Shown: positions 16,570 through 26,022 of the stretch, one piece after another | Layout of the letters: each line of letters begins with the position of its first letter | Numbering within the stretch: position 1 is the stretch's first letter | NCBI GenBank assembly: GCA_002395775.1 | Contig: DGUV01000019.1 | Location: forward strand, 1-63,036 | DNA: 63,036 nt | Source: Prevotellaceae bacterium UBA4301 | Lineage (GTDB): Bacteria > Bacteroidota > Bacteroidia > Bacteroidales > Bacteroidaceae | Direction: 5' to 3' | The notes under the pieces: generated by a model | The model's database searches: none | Told to the model about the DNA's origin: nothing | The model's input: the letters and a program-made list of their open reading frames with translations, nothing else | Program-made: the position numbers and the translations under genes

Positions 16570-18587
16570 AATTGAGTAGGATTTTCAATAAGTTGTAGGA
16601 ACTCGTCTTCGCTCATAATGCGAATGCCCAGACGCTGAGCTTTTTCGAGTTTTGAGGGACCCATGTTTTCGCCAGCCAGCACGAAACTGGTCTTGGCCGA
16701 TATATTGCCCACATTCTTGCCGCCATGTCGTTCGATGAGTGCCTTGTACTCATCACGGCTATGATGAGCGAAGACACCACTAATGACAATATTTTGGCCC
16801 GCAAGACGATCGGAATGTACCGAGAGCTCTTGCTCTGAAAGTTCCATCTGCAAGCCATAGGAACGCAGTCGTTCGACGAGCCATTGGTTTTGAGGATTCT
16901 GGAACCATGTGGTAACGCTTTGGGCTATGACCTGCCCGATGCCGTTGACTTGAAGCATGTCATCAATCGAAGCGTGCATAAGAGCGTCCATGGACTTGAA
17001 ATACCGAGCAAGCGACTTGGCTGCTATCTCACCAACGAATCGGATGCCCAAGGCAAAGAGTACCCGTTCAAAAGGAACATTCTTGCTTTCCTGTATGCCC
17101 TGAAGAATGCGGCTTGCACTTTTGTCACGCTGTCCTCGGGCACCACTTATCTGGTCGCGACGTATCTCATAGAGGTCGGCGGGGTCACGCACTATTCCAC
17201 GCCGGAAATATTCTGCAATGGTCTCCGGTCCCAGGCTATCAATATTCATAGCCTTCCGACTGATGAAGTGTTCGATGCGACCACACAACTGCGGTGGACA
17301 ATTTGCATCATTGGGACAGTAATGGGCAGCCTCTCCTTCGTAGCGCACCAGCTTGGCGCCGCATTCAGGACAATGAGTGATGAATTCCACGCGTGGACCA
17401 AGATTCTGGTCGCGGGCATCAAGGTCAACATCAACAATCTTCGGGATTATCTCGCCCCCTTTCTCCACAAACACATGATCGCCTATATGAAGGTCGAGAC
17501 GACGGATGAAGTCTTCATTGTTGAGCGTAGCCCTTCTCACCACTGTCCCCGACAACTGCACGGGGTCCATGTTCGCAACAGGCGTGATGGCACCAGTGCG
17601 CCCCACCTGATAGGTCACTTCCCGAAGAATGGTCGTTTGCTTTTCTGCAAGAAATTTATATGCGATGGCCCATCGAGGACTTTTGGCTGTCATACCGAGG
17701 CTTCGCTGCTGAGCTATGGAGTCCACCTTAAGCACTATGCCATCGGTGGCCACGGGAAGATTCCGCCGTTCGGTGTCCCAGTAATCAATGAAGTCGTAAA
17801 TCTCCTGCAATGAACTTACCAGTCGAGTTTGCGGCCCAATCTTAAAGCCCCACTGCTGTGCGAGGAGCAGATTCTGATAGTGACTTTCCGATGGAATATC
17901 GTTGCCTAAAAGATAATAGAGATATGCATCAAGACGGCGACGGGCTACGACGGCCGAGCTTTTGCTCTTGAGTGTGCCACTGGCTGCATTGCGCGGATTG
18001 GCAAAGAGGGGTTCCTCAGAGGCTGCCCGTTCACGATTGAGTGCTTCGAAACTTTCCCAAGGCATAAGCACTTCGCCACGAATCTCAAACTCCTCGGGAA
18101 TGTCGTCTCGATGAGGGAGCACAAGAGGAATGGACCGTATGGTCTTGACATTTTCCGTTACATCGTCACCCTGGACTCCATCACCACGGGTAACGGCCCG
18201 AACTAGTCGTCCGTGCTCATACCAAAGGCTGATGCTGAGTCCGTCGAACTTCATCTCACAGCATATCTTGAAGGGCTGACCTTGCAGACCTTCTGAAACA
18301 CGATTATAGAAATCGCTCACCTCCTCCTTATTATAGGTATTGGCAAGCGATAGCATAGGCCTGCGATGCTGCACCTGTTGGAACTCGTGGTTGAGGTCAC
18401 TGCCCACGCGCTGCGAGGGACTGTTGGGATCGAAACATTCGGGGTGGCGAGCCTCCAGCTCCTGCAACTCACGCATCAGGGCATCAAACTCTTGGTCACT
18501 GATTTCTGGTTGGTTCAACACATAATAGCGCCGATTGTGTTCGTGCAACTGCTGTCGCAGGAGATTGATTCGGGAGATTTCGTCCAT
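16566..18587 (-). CDS. ligA: NAD+-dependent DNA ligase
   Basis: Seals nicks in replication and repair. At 673 residues it is full length. The adenylation domain has CEMKFDGLS (KxDG with the AMP-acceptor Lys near residue 119). An OB fold follows, then a four-Cys zinc finger (CPECGAKL with HYCPNDANCP), a helix-hairpin-helix region around NGIGQVIAQSV, and a C-terminal BRCT domain (LAGQNIVISGVF to the end). It lies 3 bp after the upstream membrane/lipoprotein gene and overlaps dapA. Confidence 0.97.
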   Translation of the reverse strand: MDEISRINLLRQQLHEHNRRYYVLNQPEISDQEFDALMRELQELEARHPECFDPNSPSQRVGSDLNHEFQQVQHRRPMLSLANTYNKEEVSDFYNRVSEGLQGQPFKICCEMKFDGLSISLWYEHGRLVRAVTRGDGVQGDDVTENVKTIRSIPLVLPHRDDIPEEFEIRGEVLMPWESFEALNRERAASEEPLFANPRNAASGTLKSKSSAVVARRRLDAYLYYLLGNDIPSESHYQNLLLAQQWGFKIGPQTRLVSSLQEIYDFIDYWDTERRNLPVATDGIVLKVDSIAQQRSLGMTAKSPRWAIAYKFLAEKQTTILREVTYQVGRTGAITPVANMDPVQLSGTVVRRATLNNEDFIRRLDLHIGDHVFVEKGGEIIPKIVDVDLDARDQNLGPRVEFITHCPECGAKLVRYEGEAAHYCPNDANCPPQLCGRIEHFISRKAMNIDSLGPETIAEYFRRGIVRDPADLYEIRRDQISGARGQRDKSASRILQGIQESKNVPFERVLFALGIRFVGEIAAKSLARYFKSMDALMHASIDDMLQVNGIGQVIAQSVTTWFQNPQNQWLVERLRSYGLQMELSEQELSVHSDRLAGQNIVISGVFAHHSRDEYKALIERHGGKNVGNISAKTSFVLAGENMGPSKLEKAQRLGIRIMSEDEFLQLIENPTQL

Positions 18588-18590
18588 GGG

Positions 18591-19628
18591 TTAGTTACGC
18601 ATTTTTTCCATATTCTCGTTCGCCACTCTCAGGTATTCCTTCACATAGGGATGATTGAGGAAGTAAGACGGAGCGCCAACGACAAGTTCCTCAATCTGAG
18701 GAGTAAGCACGGGGTAAGGATACTCCGAAGTCATAATCATGAATACGCCAGGCCCCAATACATTATTGTAGTTCCGCTTGATAAAGCCCGTCACAAGCTG
18801 GTCGTTTTCTATGTTAAGCATACGCTCCTCCGTGGCCAGCCTGCGAATGACCTCATCGTGCTCCACGCCATCCATGACCATACGTCCTTCCTTACGAGGC
18901 AATTCGGCCAGTTGATTGTCGATTTGAGTCTTGCGCTGGATGAAGGCATAGAGACTGTCGTTGAGCGGGCTACCAGTAACAGACTGCCGTATGTCATCAA
19001 TGGTAAGCACAATGTCGCCCCCCTCAAGCACAATAGGCATCAGACTCTGGTTTCCCAAAAAGAGATTGGCCATGGTAATAGTGTCCATTGAGCCTTTGAA
19101 CATGAATTTCCCATGAGTCACATAGGCCGAATCAATGCTTTGCAGGTCTTTGTTGTCATAGACTTTCAAGTAGAGCATCTTGCCCTCCATGCCATGAACC
19201 GTGGTGCTACCATCCACCATATAGTGGTCGGCGCAGGACGAAAGCAGAAGACCGGAAAGCAAGACCAGGGCAGACATAGCTTGCGGGATTCGGAATGCTG
19301 TATAAAGTTGAATGACGGCACCTATAAGCAAGAGCACCACCCAGGAATTATGCTGAATCACCGTATAGCCCATCGACTGAGCTATCAGGGCTGCAGCAGA
19401 AAGCACCAAGACGGCAGCTCCGAGCAACTGTTGAACACGCAGTCGCCTGACAACGATATCATTGCCTTCATAACTCATGCGCATAAGCATAGACACGAAT
19501 AAGAGAACACCTGCAGTATAGCAAGCAACCGCCCACCAACCAGCAAACAGGAAACTTGCAGCACCAAGCACCATCATGATGGCACCCAAACGAAAAAACA
19601 GGTTCTCGCCCTTACTGAGCTGTCTCAT
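18591..19628 (-). CDS. In-frame fusion: four-helix membrane protein plus DUF4369-like lipoprotein
   Basis: One 345-residue frame holds two parts that look like separate proteins. Residues 1-110 have four hydrophobic helices with EGNDIVVRRLRVQQLLG and end QLYTAFRIPQA, a typical end for a short membrane protein of this phylum. Immediately after comes MSALVLLSGLLLSSCADH, a classical lipoprotein signal with lipobox LSSC. A DUF4369-like domain follows (EGKMLYLKVYDNKDLQSIDSAYVTHGKFMFKG). No stop separates the parts. Either it is a true fusion, or the internal ATG is used to make a separate lipoprotein. I chose the start at 19628 (MRQLSKGENLFF), which overlaps ftsB by 17 bp; 19685 is an alternative. 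Confidence 0.75.
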   Translation of the reverse strand: MRQLSKGENLFFRLGAIMMVLGAASFLFAGWWAVACYTAGVLLFVSMLMRMSYEGNDIVVRRLRVQQLLGAAVLVLSAAALIAQSMGYTVIQHNSWVVLLLIGAVIQLYTAFRIPQAMSALVLLSGLLLSSCADHYMVDGSTTVHGMEGKMLYLKVYDNKDLQSIDSAYVTHGKFMFKGSMDTITMANLFLGNQSLMPIVLEGGDIVLTIDDIRQSVTGSPLNDSLYAFIQRKTQIDNQLAELPRKEGRMVMDGVEHDEVIRRLATEERMLNIENDQLVTGFIKRNYNNVLGPGVFMIMTSEYPYPVLTPQIEELVVGAPSYFLNHPYVKEYLRVANENMEKMRN

Positions 19629-19953
19629 CGTCAGTCTCCTCCGATTCCTTATCCTGTGGGGCAAGTAAGACATATACGTCCTCACCCTCCTGCTTCATCA
19701 AATACTTCTCACGGGCTATGCGTATCACTGCTTCGCGGCTGTGCTCAAGTTCCTCAAGCGCACGGGTGTCATGGTCGTAGGCATCACGATAGCCTTGCAT
19801 CTCGCTGCGCAAGGCGGCAATCTCCTCAATGCGCTGCTTGCGCTGCCAGAAGCTGTTCTCATCCACAAAGCCCACCATCAGTGTAAAAAAAACTATAACC
19901 ACGGCATATTTGTGATTTCGCACAAAATCCCAAACTGAATATATCTTGCTCAT
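19612..19953 (-). CDS. ftsB: FtsB/DivIC-like septum formation initiator
   Basis: Small bitopic division protein (113 residues). A short cytoplasmic part is followed by one helix (about residues 15-31, KYAVVIVFFTLMVGFVD), then a coiled coil (QRKQRIEEIAALRSEMQGYR), then the conserved IRIAREKYLMKQEGEDVYVL. It links the FtsL/FtsQ complex at midcell. It has its own promoter at 19989-20019 and leads a run with the fusion gene, ligA and dapA. Confidence 0.9.
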   Translation of the reverse strand: MSKIYSVWDFVRNHKYAVVIVFFTLMVGFVDENSFWQRKQRIEEIAALRSEMQGYRDAYDHDTRALEELEHSREAVIRIAREKYLMKQEGEDVYVLLAPQDKESEETDDETAQ

Positions 19954-19988
19954 ATGCTCTTGTTTCGCTATCTATTTACAATGCGCGA

Positions 19989-20019
19989 CAAAGTTAGTAT
20001 AAAAAGGGCAAATGGCAAA
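19989..20019 (-). promoter_or_regulatory. Promoter of the ftsB-ligA-dapA unit
   Basis: On the minus strand, TTTG at 20019-20016 and TAACTTTG at 19996-19989 with a 19-nt spacer. The next minus-strand genes down to dapA are closely packed (overlaps or gaps of 3 bp), so they may all use it. Confidence 0.75.
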
Positions 20020-20112
20020 GCGATGAAGTGTTAAAAACAACTAAAAAAGCATTTCGCAATTGAGAATAAAGAAAAAGCCATCTTCGAAAGGGCGCATGTG
20101 GAAATTATTTCG

Positions 20113-20120
20113 TATCTTTG
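20113..20120 (+). promoter_or_regulatory. Promoter -7 element of dnaX
   Basis: TATCTTTG at 20113-20120, 33 nt before the dnaX ATG. The -33 box is not well conserved. Confidence 0.55.
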
Positions 20121-20152
20121 CCCAAATTGTGTAATAAAATCAACGTGTTGCA

Positions 20153-21820
20153 ATGGAACAACAATACATTGTTTCGGCAAGAAAATACCGACCGATGACC
20201 TTTGACACCGTTGTGGGACAGCGGGCGCTGACCACTACGCTCAAGAATGCCATTCTCACCAACCGTCTGGCCCATGCCTATCTCTTCTGTGGGCCGCGTG
20301 GCGTGGGAAAGACCACCTGCGCCCGCATCTTTGCAAAGACCATCAACTGTGAGCACCTCGACGAACATGGCGACCCATGTGGACAATGCGAATCATGCCG
20401 AGCCTTCGACGAGGGACGTTCGCTTTGTATCCATGAACTCGATGCCGCTTCCAACAACTCGGTTGACGACATCCGCGAACTCATTGAACAGGTGCGCATC
20501 CCGCCCCAGACAGGCAAGTACAAAGTGTTCATCATCGACGAGGTGCACATGCTCTCCACCAATGCCTTCAATGCGTTTCTGAAGACGCTTGAGGAGCCTC
20601 CTCGCTTTGTGGTCTTCATTCTTGCCACTACCGAGAAACATAAAATTCTACCTACCATCCTCAGCCGGTGCCAAGTCTATGACTTTGCCCGCATCACTGT
20701 CCAGAGCATTACTGAACATCTGAAATATGTGGCTGACAAGGAAGGCTATGAAACCGAGGAAGAAGCACTTAGTCTCATTGCCCAAAAGGCTGACGGTGGA
20801 ATGCGCGATGCCCTGAGTCTATTCGACCAGATGGTGTCGTTCACCCAGGGCCATGTGACCTATCAGGCCACCGTAGCCAGCCTCAATCTGGTGGATGCAG
20901 AGTATTACTTCCGTCTCGTTGACATAGCTCTTGAGAAGAACGTCGAATCGGCCCTGCTCCTGCTCGACGAAGTGCTTGGGAAAGGCTTTGATGGAGGCAA
21001 TTTCGTCAGTGGGCTATCTTCCCACCTTCGCAATTTGCTCGTTGCCCGCGACGCACGTACGCTACCCCTGCTTGAAGTCAGCGAGACCATGCGCCAGCGC
21101 TATCATGAACAAGCTATGCGTTGCCGTCCCCAATTCATCTATCGTGCCTTGCGCCTGACCAACGACTGCGATCAGGCCTATCGCCAAAGTCGCAACAAGC
21201 GTTTACAGGTGGAATTGTGCCTGATAGAGATGGTTCAATCAACCGACGAGGAAGGCGATGGTGCGGGGCGCCGCCCTGCTAAGATACTTAAACCCCTCTT
21301 TTCTGCCACCAAGGTTGCCAGGCAGCCTCAAGCGCAGACTCCCAAGGCCACTGATTCTCAAGCAACTGCTCCCACGCCTGTTACTAAGATTAAGACCGAC
21401 CCCAAGCCCGTTCCCCAACCTGCGCCAACTACCCCATCGGCTTCAGACAAGAAGCCTGTCAAGTTGAGTGCAGATGCCCTCATTCTTGCCTGGCAGCACT
21501 TTGCCAACAAGCTCCCCCCCAGCGAGCGGGCTACAGCCGAACGCATGCGTGGAATCACTCCCCAGTTGCTCTCAGCCGATTCGTTCCTCGTCAAGGTTGC
21601 CAATCCCTTTGTCGAGAAGTCACTCTCAAAGATTCGTTCCAATATCGAGCAGTCCATCATCGACGAAATGGGTCTCAATCACATGACCATGAAGATTGAG
21701 ATTGAGAAGATTAAGGAAACACTCATAGCCGTGAGCAAGCCCGAACTCTTCCGCCAGATGTTGAAGGACAACAGCAGTTTAGCCCGCATGAACGAAATCT
21801 TTGCACTTGAACTCAATTGA
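20153..21820 (+). CDS. dnaX: DNA polymerase III subunit gamma/tau
   Basis: ATPase of the clamp loader. Of 555 residues, the N-terminal part carries RKYRPMTFDTVVGQ, Walker A GPRGVGKTT (near residue 47), a four-Cys zinc module (CEHLDEHGDPCGQCESC), and the DEVHMLS Walker B. SRC in ILSRCQVYDF is also present. A Pro/Thr-rich linker (about 375-425) separates the C-terminal tau-like domain, which starts around VKLSADALILAWQHF. No obvious slippery heptamer for programmed frameshifting was seen in the linker. The gene leads a unit with the RluA-family gene and the S9 peptidase. Confidence 0.95.
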   Translation: MEQQYIVSARKYRPMTFDTVVGQRALTTTLKNAILTNRLAHAYLFCGPRGVGKTTCARIFAKTINCEHLDEHGDPCGQCESCRAFDEGRSLCIHELDAASNNSVDDIRELIEQVRIPPQTGKYKVFIIDEVHMLSTNAFNAFLKTLEEPPRFVVFILATTEKHKILPTILSRCQVYDFARITVQSITEHLKYVADKEGYETEEEALSLIAQKADGGMRDALSLFDQMVSFTQGHVTYQATVASLNLVDAEYYFRLVDIALEKNVESALLLLDEVLGKGFDGGNFVSGLSSHLRNLLVARDARTLPLLEVSETMRQRYHEQAMRCRPQFIYRALRLTNDCDQAYRQSRNKRLQVELCLIEMVQSTDEEGDGAGRRPAKILKPLFSATKVARQPQAQTPKATDSQATAPTPVTKIKTDPKPVPQPAPTTPSASDKKPVKLSADALILAWQHFANKLPPSERATAERMRGITPQLLSADSFLVKVANPFVEKSLSKIRSNIEQSIIDEMGLNHMTMKIEIEKIKETLIAVSKPELFRQMLKDNSSLARMNEIFALELN

Positions 21821-21835
21821 GCTTACATCCGAGAA

Positions 21836-23152
21836 ATGTTGGACAACCGACTTCATCCATTTCCCCAAGGCGCTGGGGACACGACGTTTCCCAGCCAGTT
21901 CACCTATCCCTTTTGCTACGAGGCCCATCCGCTTTGTCGCCTTGCCGCTGATGAGGTGAAGTCCGAAGTCTGCCTTCATGCCGACTGGGATGCCGAGATT
22001 CGTCGGGGCAAGATGCTGGGCGTTCTGGTCACCGACAGGGGATTTCTGGCAGCCTTCTCCGGCACGCTTTGCGGCAAGTCCACCCTCCCCTATTTTGTCC
22101 CGCCCGTCTTCGACCTCCACGACACCTATTTCGAGGAGGAGGAAGCCCGCATCTCCGCTCTCCCCATGGGCGAAGAGCGCCGTCGCAGGAGCCAGTTGCT
22201 TCAGGAATGGCTCTTTCAACAATACCACTTTCTTAATGCCGAGGGCCATTCGGCTTCGCTCCTTTCGCTCTTTCCCGACCGCCTGCCACCAGCCGGCACA
22301 GGCGATTGTTGTGCGCCCAAGTTGCTCCAGTACGCCTATGCCCACGGGCTTCGTCCGCTGTCCATGGCCGAGTTCTGGATGGGCGAATCGCCCCGTGGAG
22401 AAATTCGTGAAGAAGGACATTTCTATCCGGCTTGTCAGCACAAGTGCAAGCCCGTGCTTTCGTGGATGCTCCGTGGCCTTGATGTCGAACCAAATCCCAT
22501 GCTGAAGGACTACGACCAACTAGTCCATCGCCTGCAGGTGGTCCATGAGGACCGCGACTTCCTTGTCTTCAACAAACCCTCCGGCCTACTCTCTGTCCCG
22601 GGCAAGGACGACCTGCCCTCGCTTCAGGACCTGGTTCGTCAGCATTATCCCCAAGCCACCGGTCCACTCATTGTCCAACGCCTCGACATGGACACCTCCG
22701 GCCTCATGGTGGTGGCGCTTAATGAGCCAACCTATCACGAGCTGCAGCAGCAGTTCATCACCCACAAGGTTGCCAAACGCTATTCTGCATTTCTTGAGCA
22801 TCCTATGCCAATAGGCACCAAAGGTGCCATCGACCTCCCCCTTTGTCCCAATCCCGACGACCGTCCGCGACAGGTCGTCAACTACGAATATGGTCGCCGT
22901 GCCATCACACGCTTCGAGGTTGCCGACAACATCCAAGGCCATGCCTTACTCCATCTTTGGCCAGAAACAGGCCGCACCCATCAGTTGCGTGTTCATTTGG
23001 CCTACCCTCAGGGGCTTGGCAATCCTATTCTCGGCGACCGGCTCTATGGTCATGCAGGCCGACGTCTTATGCTCGAGGCCGACCGACTTGAATTCAGCCA
23101 CTGCGGACATGTCCGTTCCTTTGCTATCAATAATTTAATAAAAGAGATATGA
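21836..23152 (+). CDS. RluA-family RNA pseudouridine synthase with N-terminal extension
   Basis: Isomerises uridine in rRNA or tRNA. The C-terminal half is the catalytic domain: VVHEDRDFLVFNKPSGLLSVPG, the catalytic-Asp motif QRLDMDTSGLMVV, then RTHQLRVHLAY and ILGDRLYG. About 210 residues in front form a separate domain with DCCAPKLLQYAYAHGLRP and HFYPACQHKCKPVLSWML, seen in a subset of long RluA relatives; its Cys residues may bind metal. The target site cannot be told from sequence. It starts 15 bp after dnaX and overlaps the next gene as ATGA. Confidence 0.9.
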   Translation: MLDNRLHPFPQGAGDTTFPSQFTYPFCYEAHPLCRLAADEVKSEVCLHADWDAEIRRGKMLGVLVTDRGFLAAFSGTLCGKSTLPYFVPPVFDLHDTYFEEEEARISALPMGEERRRRSQLLQEWLFQQYHFLNAEGHSASLLSLFPDRLPPAGTGDCCAPKLLQYAYAHGLRPLSMAEFWMGESPRGEIREEGHFYPACQHKCKPVLSWMLRGLDVEPNPMLKDYDQLVHRLQVVHEDRDFLVFNKPSGLLSVPGKDDLPSLQDLVRQHYPQATGPLIVQRLDMDTSGLMVVALNEPTYHELQQQFITHKVAKRYSAFLEHPMPIGTKGAIDLPLCPNPDDRPRQVVNYEYGRRAITRFEVADNIQGHALLHLWPETGRTHQLRVHLAYPQGLGNPILGDRLYGHAGRRLMLEADRLEFSHCGHVRSFAINNLIKEI

Positions 23153-25584
23153 AACATTATGCAATTCTCCTCACCGCCCTCATGGGTTGGAGTGTGACGA
23201 TGGCCGACACCATCGAAGTTCAGAAGATTCGCCTCTCGCAACCTTTCACTGCCCAGCAACCGTTTCTGACAGACACCACCGACGTGAACTGTCGCACCTG
23301 GGATGCCACCAAACTGGTCACCGACGGGGCCATCAGCCTGCAAGCCTGGAAACAAGGCACAGAGACCAGCGACATGATTATCCCCGCCACCGCCAGTGAC
23401 GCCGTTCGTGAGGCTGGTTTCACTGTCCAGAACCAGAGCTTTGCCAAGGCACAGGTCTTGGTGGAGGGGCTCAAGGACTGCAAAGTATATGTCGATGGCA
23501 CAGAGGGAGCATCGCCCAACCTTGTGCCTGGCCGTCACGATGTGGTGCTGCGCTGGACGCAGAAGGCCAATGTACCCGACACTTTGCGCCTGCGCCTAGG
23601 CAGCAACCATCCGGTAGAGGTCAATCCACAAGGACGCGAGCCCTACACGCTGAAGACCCTCATGTATGGCGACCGTCTGTCGGGCATTTCCGTAAGTGCC
23701 GACGGACGCTTCATCACGCTCGACAAGACACAGACCCGCAACGATGCCAAAACAAATCGTACCAAATTCCTCGTTGACCTCAAGACCAACAAGCGTACGG
23801 CCATCAGCGACTTTCGCCAGTGGACCAGTCAGAGTCACACTTACCTGACCGCGAGCACCACTACCGACCTGGCCACAAGCTACGAACTCGTGGATGCTGC
23901 CACGGGGCAGCGCACGCCACTCTTCACCGACCAGCAAAACAAGTCGGGTTATCTTCTGCCTGGCGAACGTCAAATGCTTATCTACGACCAGACCGAAGGT
24001 CCGAAGGAGGATGCCGACGTCTTTCAGGTGCTCACCCCCGATGATCGTCAGCCTGGCTGGCGCAATCGTCAGAACATCAAGCTCATGGACATCCAGTCGG
24101 GCCACGTACGTCCCATTACTGCCGGCCAGCACAATGTGGCTGGCGAACTCAGTCCCGACGGTAAGCGCATGCTCATCCACATCTATGAGAACGACATCAC
24201 CCGCCGCCCCTTCACCTTCACCACGGCCGTCGTTCTCGACCTCGAAACAATGCAAGCAGACACACTCTTTGCCCACGACGGTTTTGCCGAGCAGGGCAAG
24301 TGGAGTCCTGACGGGAAATGCATTGTCTTTGCCGGCAGCCCCGAGGCCTTTGGTGGCATTGGCAATCGCACGCCACAAGGCATGACGCCCTCCATGATAC
24401 AGAAGGAACTCTTCCGCATCGACCTCCCTTCAAAGCAGATTACCCCGCTCACGCCCGACTTCGATCCCTGCGTATCATCATGGCAGTGGTCGCGCAGCGA
24501 CGGCATGATTTATGCCCTTTGCGAGAACCGCGACAACCAAGACATCTTCCGCATCAATCCACATGACGGACGGGCCGAACAATTGCCTCTGACAGAGCGA
24601 TTCGTCATGCGTTTTGCCATTGCCGACGATGCTCCCCTGCTCGTTTACTATGGTCAGGGCCACTCCAACAGCGACCGCCTCTACACCTTCGACCTCCGCA
24701 AGAACCGCGAGACACTCATCGAAGACCTCGATGCCGTGCGCATGAAGAATGTGGAACTGGGAGAATTTGGCGAATGGAACTTCCGCGCAGAGCGTGGCGA
24801 CACCATCTATGGCCGCTACTATCTGCCTCCCCACTTCGATACCTCCAAGAAGTATCCCATGCTCGTCTATTACTATGGCGGCTGCTCGCCCGTAGGCCGT
24901 TATCTCGACAGCTACTATTCGTTCCACGGCTGGGCAGCCATGGGCTATGTGGTCTATGTCATCCAGCCCTCAGGTTGCACGGGTTTCGGTCAGGAATTCG
25001 CTGCCCGCCATGTCAATGCCTATGGCGACTACACCGCCGACGACATCATTCAGGGCACCAAACAGTTCTGCCGCGAGCATCCCTTTGTGAATGACAAGAA
25101 GATAGGTTGCCTCGGAGCCTCCTACGGCGGTTTCATGACGCAGTACCTGCAGACGCAAACCGACATCTTTGCCGCAGCCATGAGCCATGCCGGCATCAGC
25201 GACCCCACAAGTTACTGGGGCTATGGCTACTGGGGCTACTCCTATAGCACCATCTCGGCCGCAAACAGCTATCCCTGGAACAATAAAGAGCTCTTCACCA
25301 ACCACTCTCCCCTCACGCTGGCCGATCGCATCCACACGCCCATCCTCTTCATGCACGGAGCCGACGACACCAACGTACCCATCAACGAGAGCATTCAGCT
25401 CTTCACGGCCCTTAAGATACTGGGGCGGCCCACGGCCTTCGTGACCGTCAAGGGCGAAAACCATCACATCCTCACCTACTCGCGTCGCATCAAGTGGCAG
25501 AACACCATCTACGCATGGTTTGAGCGCTGGCTCAAGGACGACCCCACATGGTGGAACACGATGTATCCCGAGAAGAACCTTTGA
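23149..25584 (+). CDS. Secreted S9 family prolyl oligopeptidase / dipeptidyl peptidase
   Basis: Serine peptidase of 811 residues, exported by the signal MKHYAILLTALMGWSVTMA. The N-terminal two thirds form a WD40-like beta propeller (DPP IV N-type, with ELSPDGKRMLIHIYEN and KWSPDGKCIVFAGS). The C-terminal alpha/beta hydrolase has the nucleophile in GASYGGFMTQYL (Ser about 658), Asp in GADDTNVP (about 740) and His in ENHHILTYS. It likely trims short peptides in the periplasm. It overlaps the RluA-family gene by ATGA. The next gene is the inserted DUF559 cassette, beginning only 6 bp after the stop. Confidence 0.93.
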   Translation: MKHYAILLTALMGWSVTMADTIEVQKIRLSQPFTAQQPFLTDTTDVNCRTWDATKLVTDGAISLQAWKQGTETSDMIIPATASDAVREAGFTVQNQSFAKAQVLVEGLKDCKVYVDGTEGASPNLVPGRHDVVLRWTQKANVPDTLRLRLGSNHPVEVNPQGREPYTLKTLMYGDRLSGISVSADGRFITLDKTQTRNDAKTNRTKFLVDLKTNKRTAISDFRQWTSQSHTYLTASTTTDLATSYELVDAATGQRTPLFTDQQNKSGYLLPGERQMLIYDQTEGPKEDADVFQVLTPDDRQPGWRNRQNIKLMDIQSGHVRPITAGQHNVAGELSPDGKRMLIHIYENDITRRPFTFTTAVVLDLETMQADTLFAHDGFAEQGKWSPDGKCIVFAGSPEAFGGIGNRTPQGMTPSMIQKELFRIDLPSKQITPLTPDFDPCVSSWQWSRSDGMIYALCENRDNQDIFRINPHDGRAEQLPLTERFVMRFAIADDAPLLVYYGQGHSNSDRLYTFDLRKNRETLIEDLDAVRMKNVELGEFGEWNFRAERGDTIYGRYYLPPHFDTSKKYPMLVYYYGGCSPVGRYLDSYYSFHGWAAMGYVVYVIQPSGCTGFGQEFAARHVNAYGDYTADDIIQGTKQFCREHPFVNDKKIGCLGASYGGFMTQYLQTQTDIFAAAMSHAGISDPTSYWGYGYWGYSYSTISAANSYPWNNKELFTNHSPLTLADRIHTPILFMHGADDTNVPINESIQLFTALKILGRPTAFVTVKGENHHILTYSRRIKWQNTIYAWFERWLKDDPTWWNTMYPEKNL

Positions 25585-25590
25585 GAAAAA

Positions 25591-25627
25591 GAAGCCCCAC
25601 CCCCATTCCCCTCCCTCGGGAGGGGAG
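25591..25627. repeat. Left terminal inverted repeat of the DUF559 cassette
   Basis: 37 bp, beginning GAAGCCCCACCCCCATTCCC. It contains the hairpin CCCCTCCC-TC-GGGAGGGG. It is an exact inverted copy of 26053-26089. Confidence 0.9.
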
Positions 25628-25644
25628 AACATTCGGACATAAAG

Positions 25645-26022
25645 ATGAGTTACCAGAATTATCGGACAGCTTCGCCAGACTGGTATGCCATATTGAAAGA
25701 ATTGGCCAAGAAGCATCGGCAATTCCCTACGGAGGCTGAGGCCTATCTCTGGTACCACATTCGGGACAACCAACTGGGGGTAAAATTCAATCGCCAGCAT
25801 ATCATAGGCGATTATATCGCAGATTTCGTATGTCTGAACAAGCAACTCGTCATAGAGGTTGATGGAGGTTATCATTATGCTGAGGAGCAACAACAGACAG
25901 ACGCCGAACGCACGGAGGCTTTGGCTCGGATGGGGTTTCGGGTTATTCGTTTTGACAACGACGATGTGCTTCATGATATAGATAATGTAATAGACAAAAT
26001 ATACGACGCAATAAAACAATGA
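25645..26022 (+). CDS. DUF559 / Vsr-like endonuclease-fold protein
   Basis: A 125-residue protein of the DUF559 family, which shares the fold of very-short-patch-repair endonucleases. Visible nuclease-like core: TEAEAYLWYHIRDNQLGVKFNR with the Glu of TEAE, then GDYIADFVC (Asp), then LVIEVDGGYH (Glu, Asp, His). The usual tail FRVIRFDNDDVL follows. All core acidic residues are present, so it is probably active, but the substrate is unknown. It lies inside inverted repeats, and its TGA overlaps the downstream ATG as ATGA (26019-26022). I recall genes of this family near GC-rich palindromic repeats in Bacteroidota, which would fit. Confidence 0.88.
   Translation: MSYQNYRTASPDWYAILKELAKKHRQFPTEAEAYLWYHIRDNQLGVKFNRQHIIGDYIADFVCLNKQLVIEVDGGYHYAEEQQQTDAERTEALARMGFRVIRFDNDDVLHDIDNVIDKIYDAIKQ

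Noticed and set aside
21258..21470. Programmed frameshift site in dnaX
   Set aside because: No A-rich slippery heptamer with following stem was seen in the Pro/Thr linker; the frame reads through as tau.
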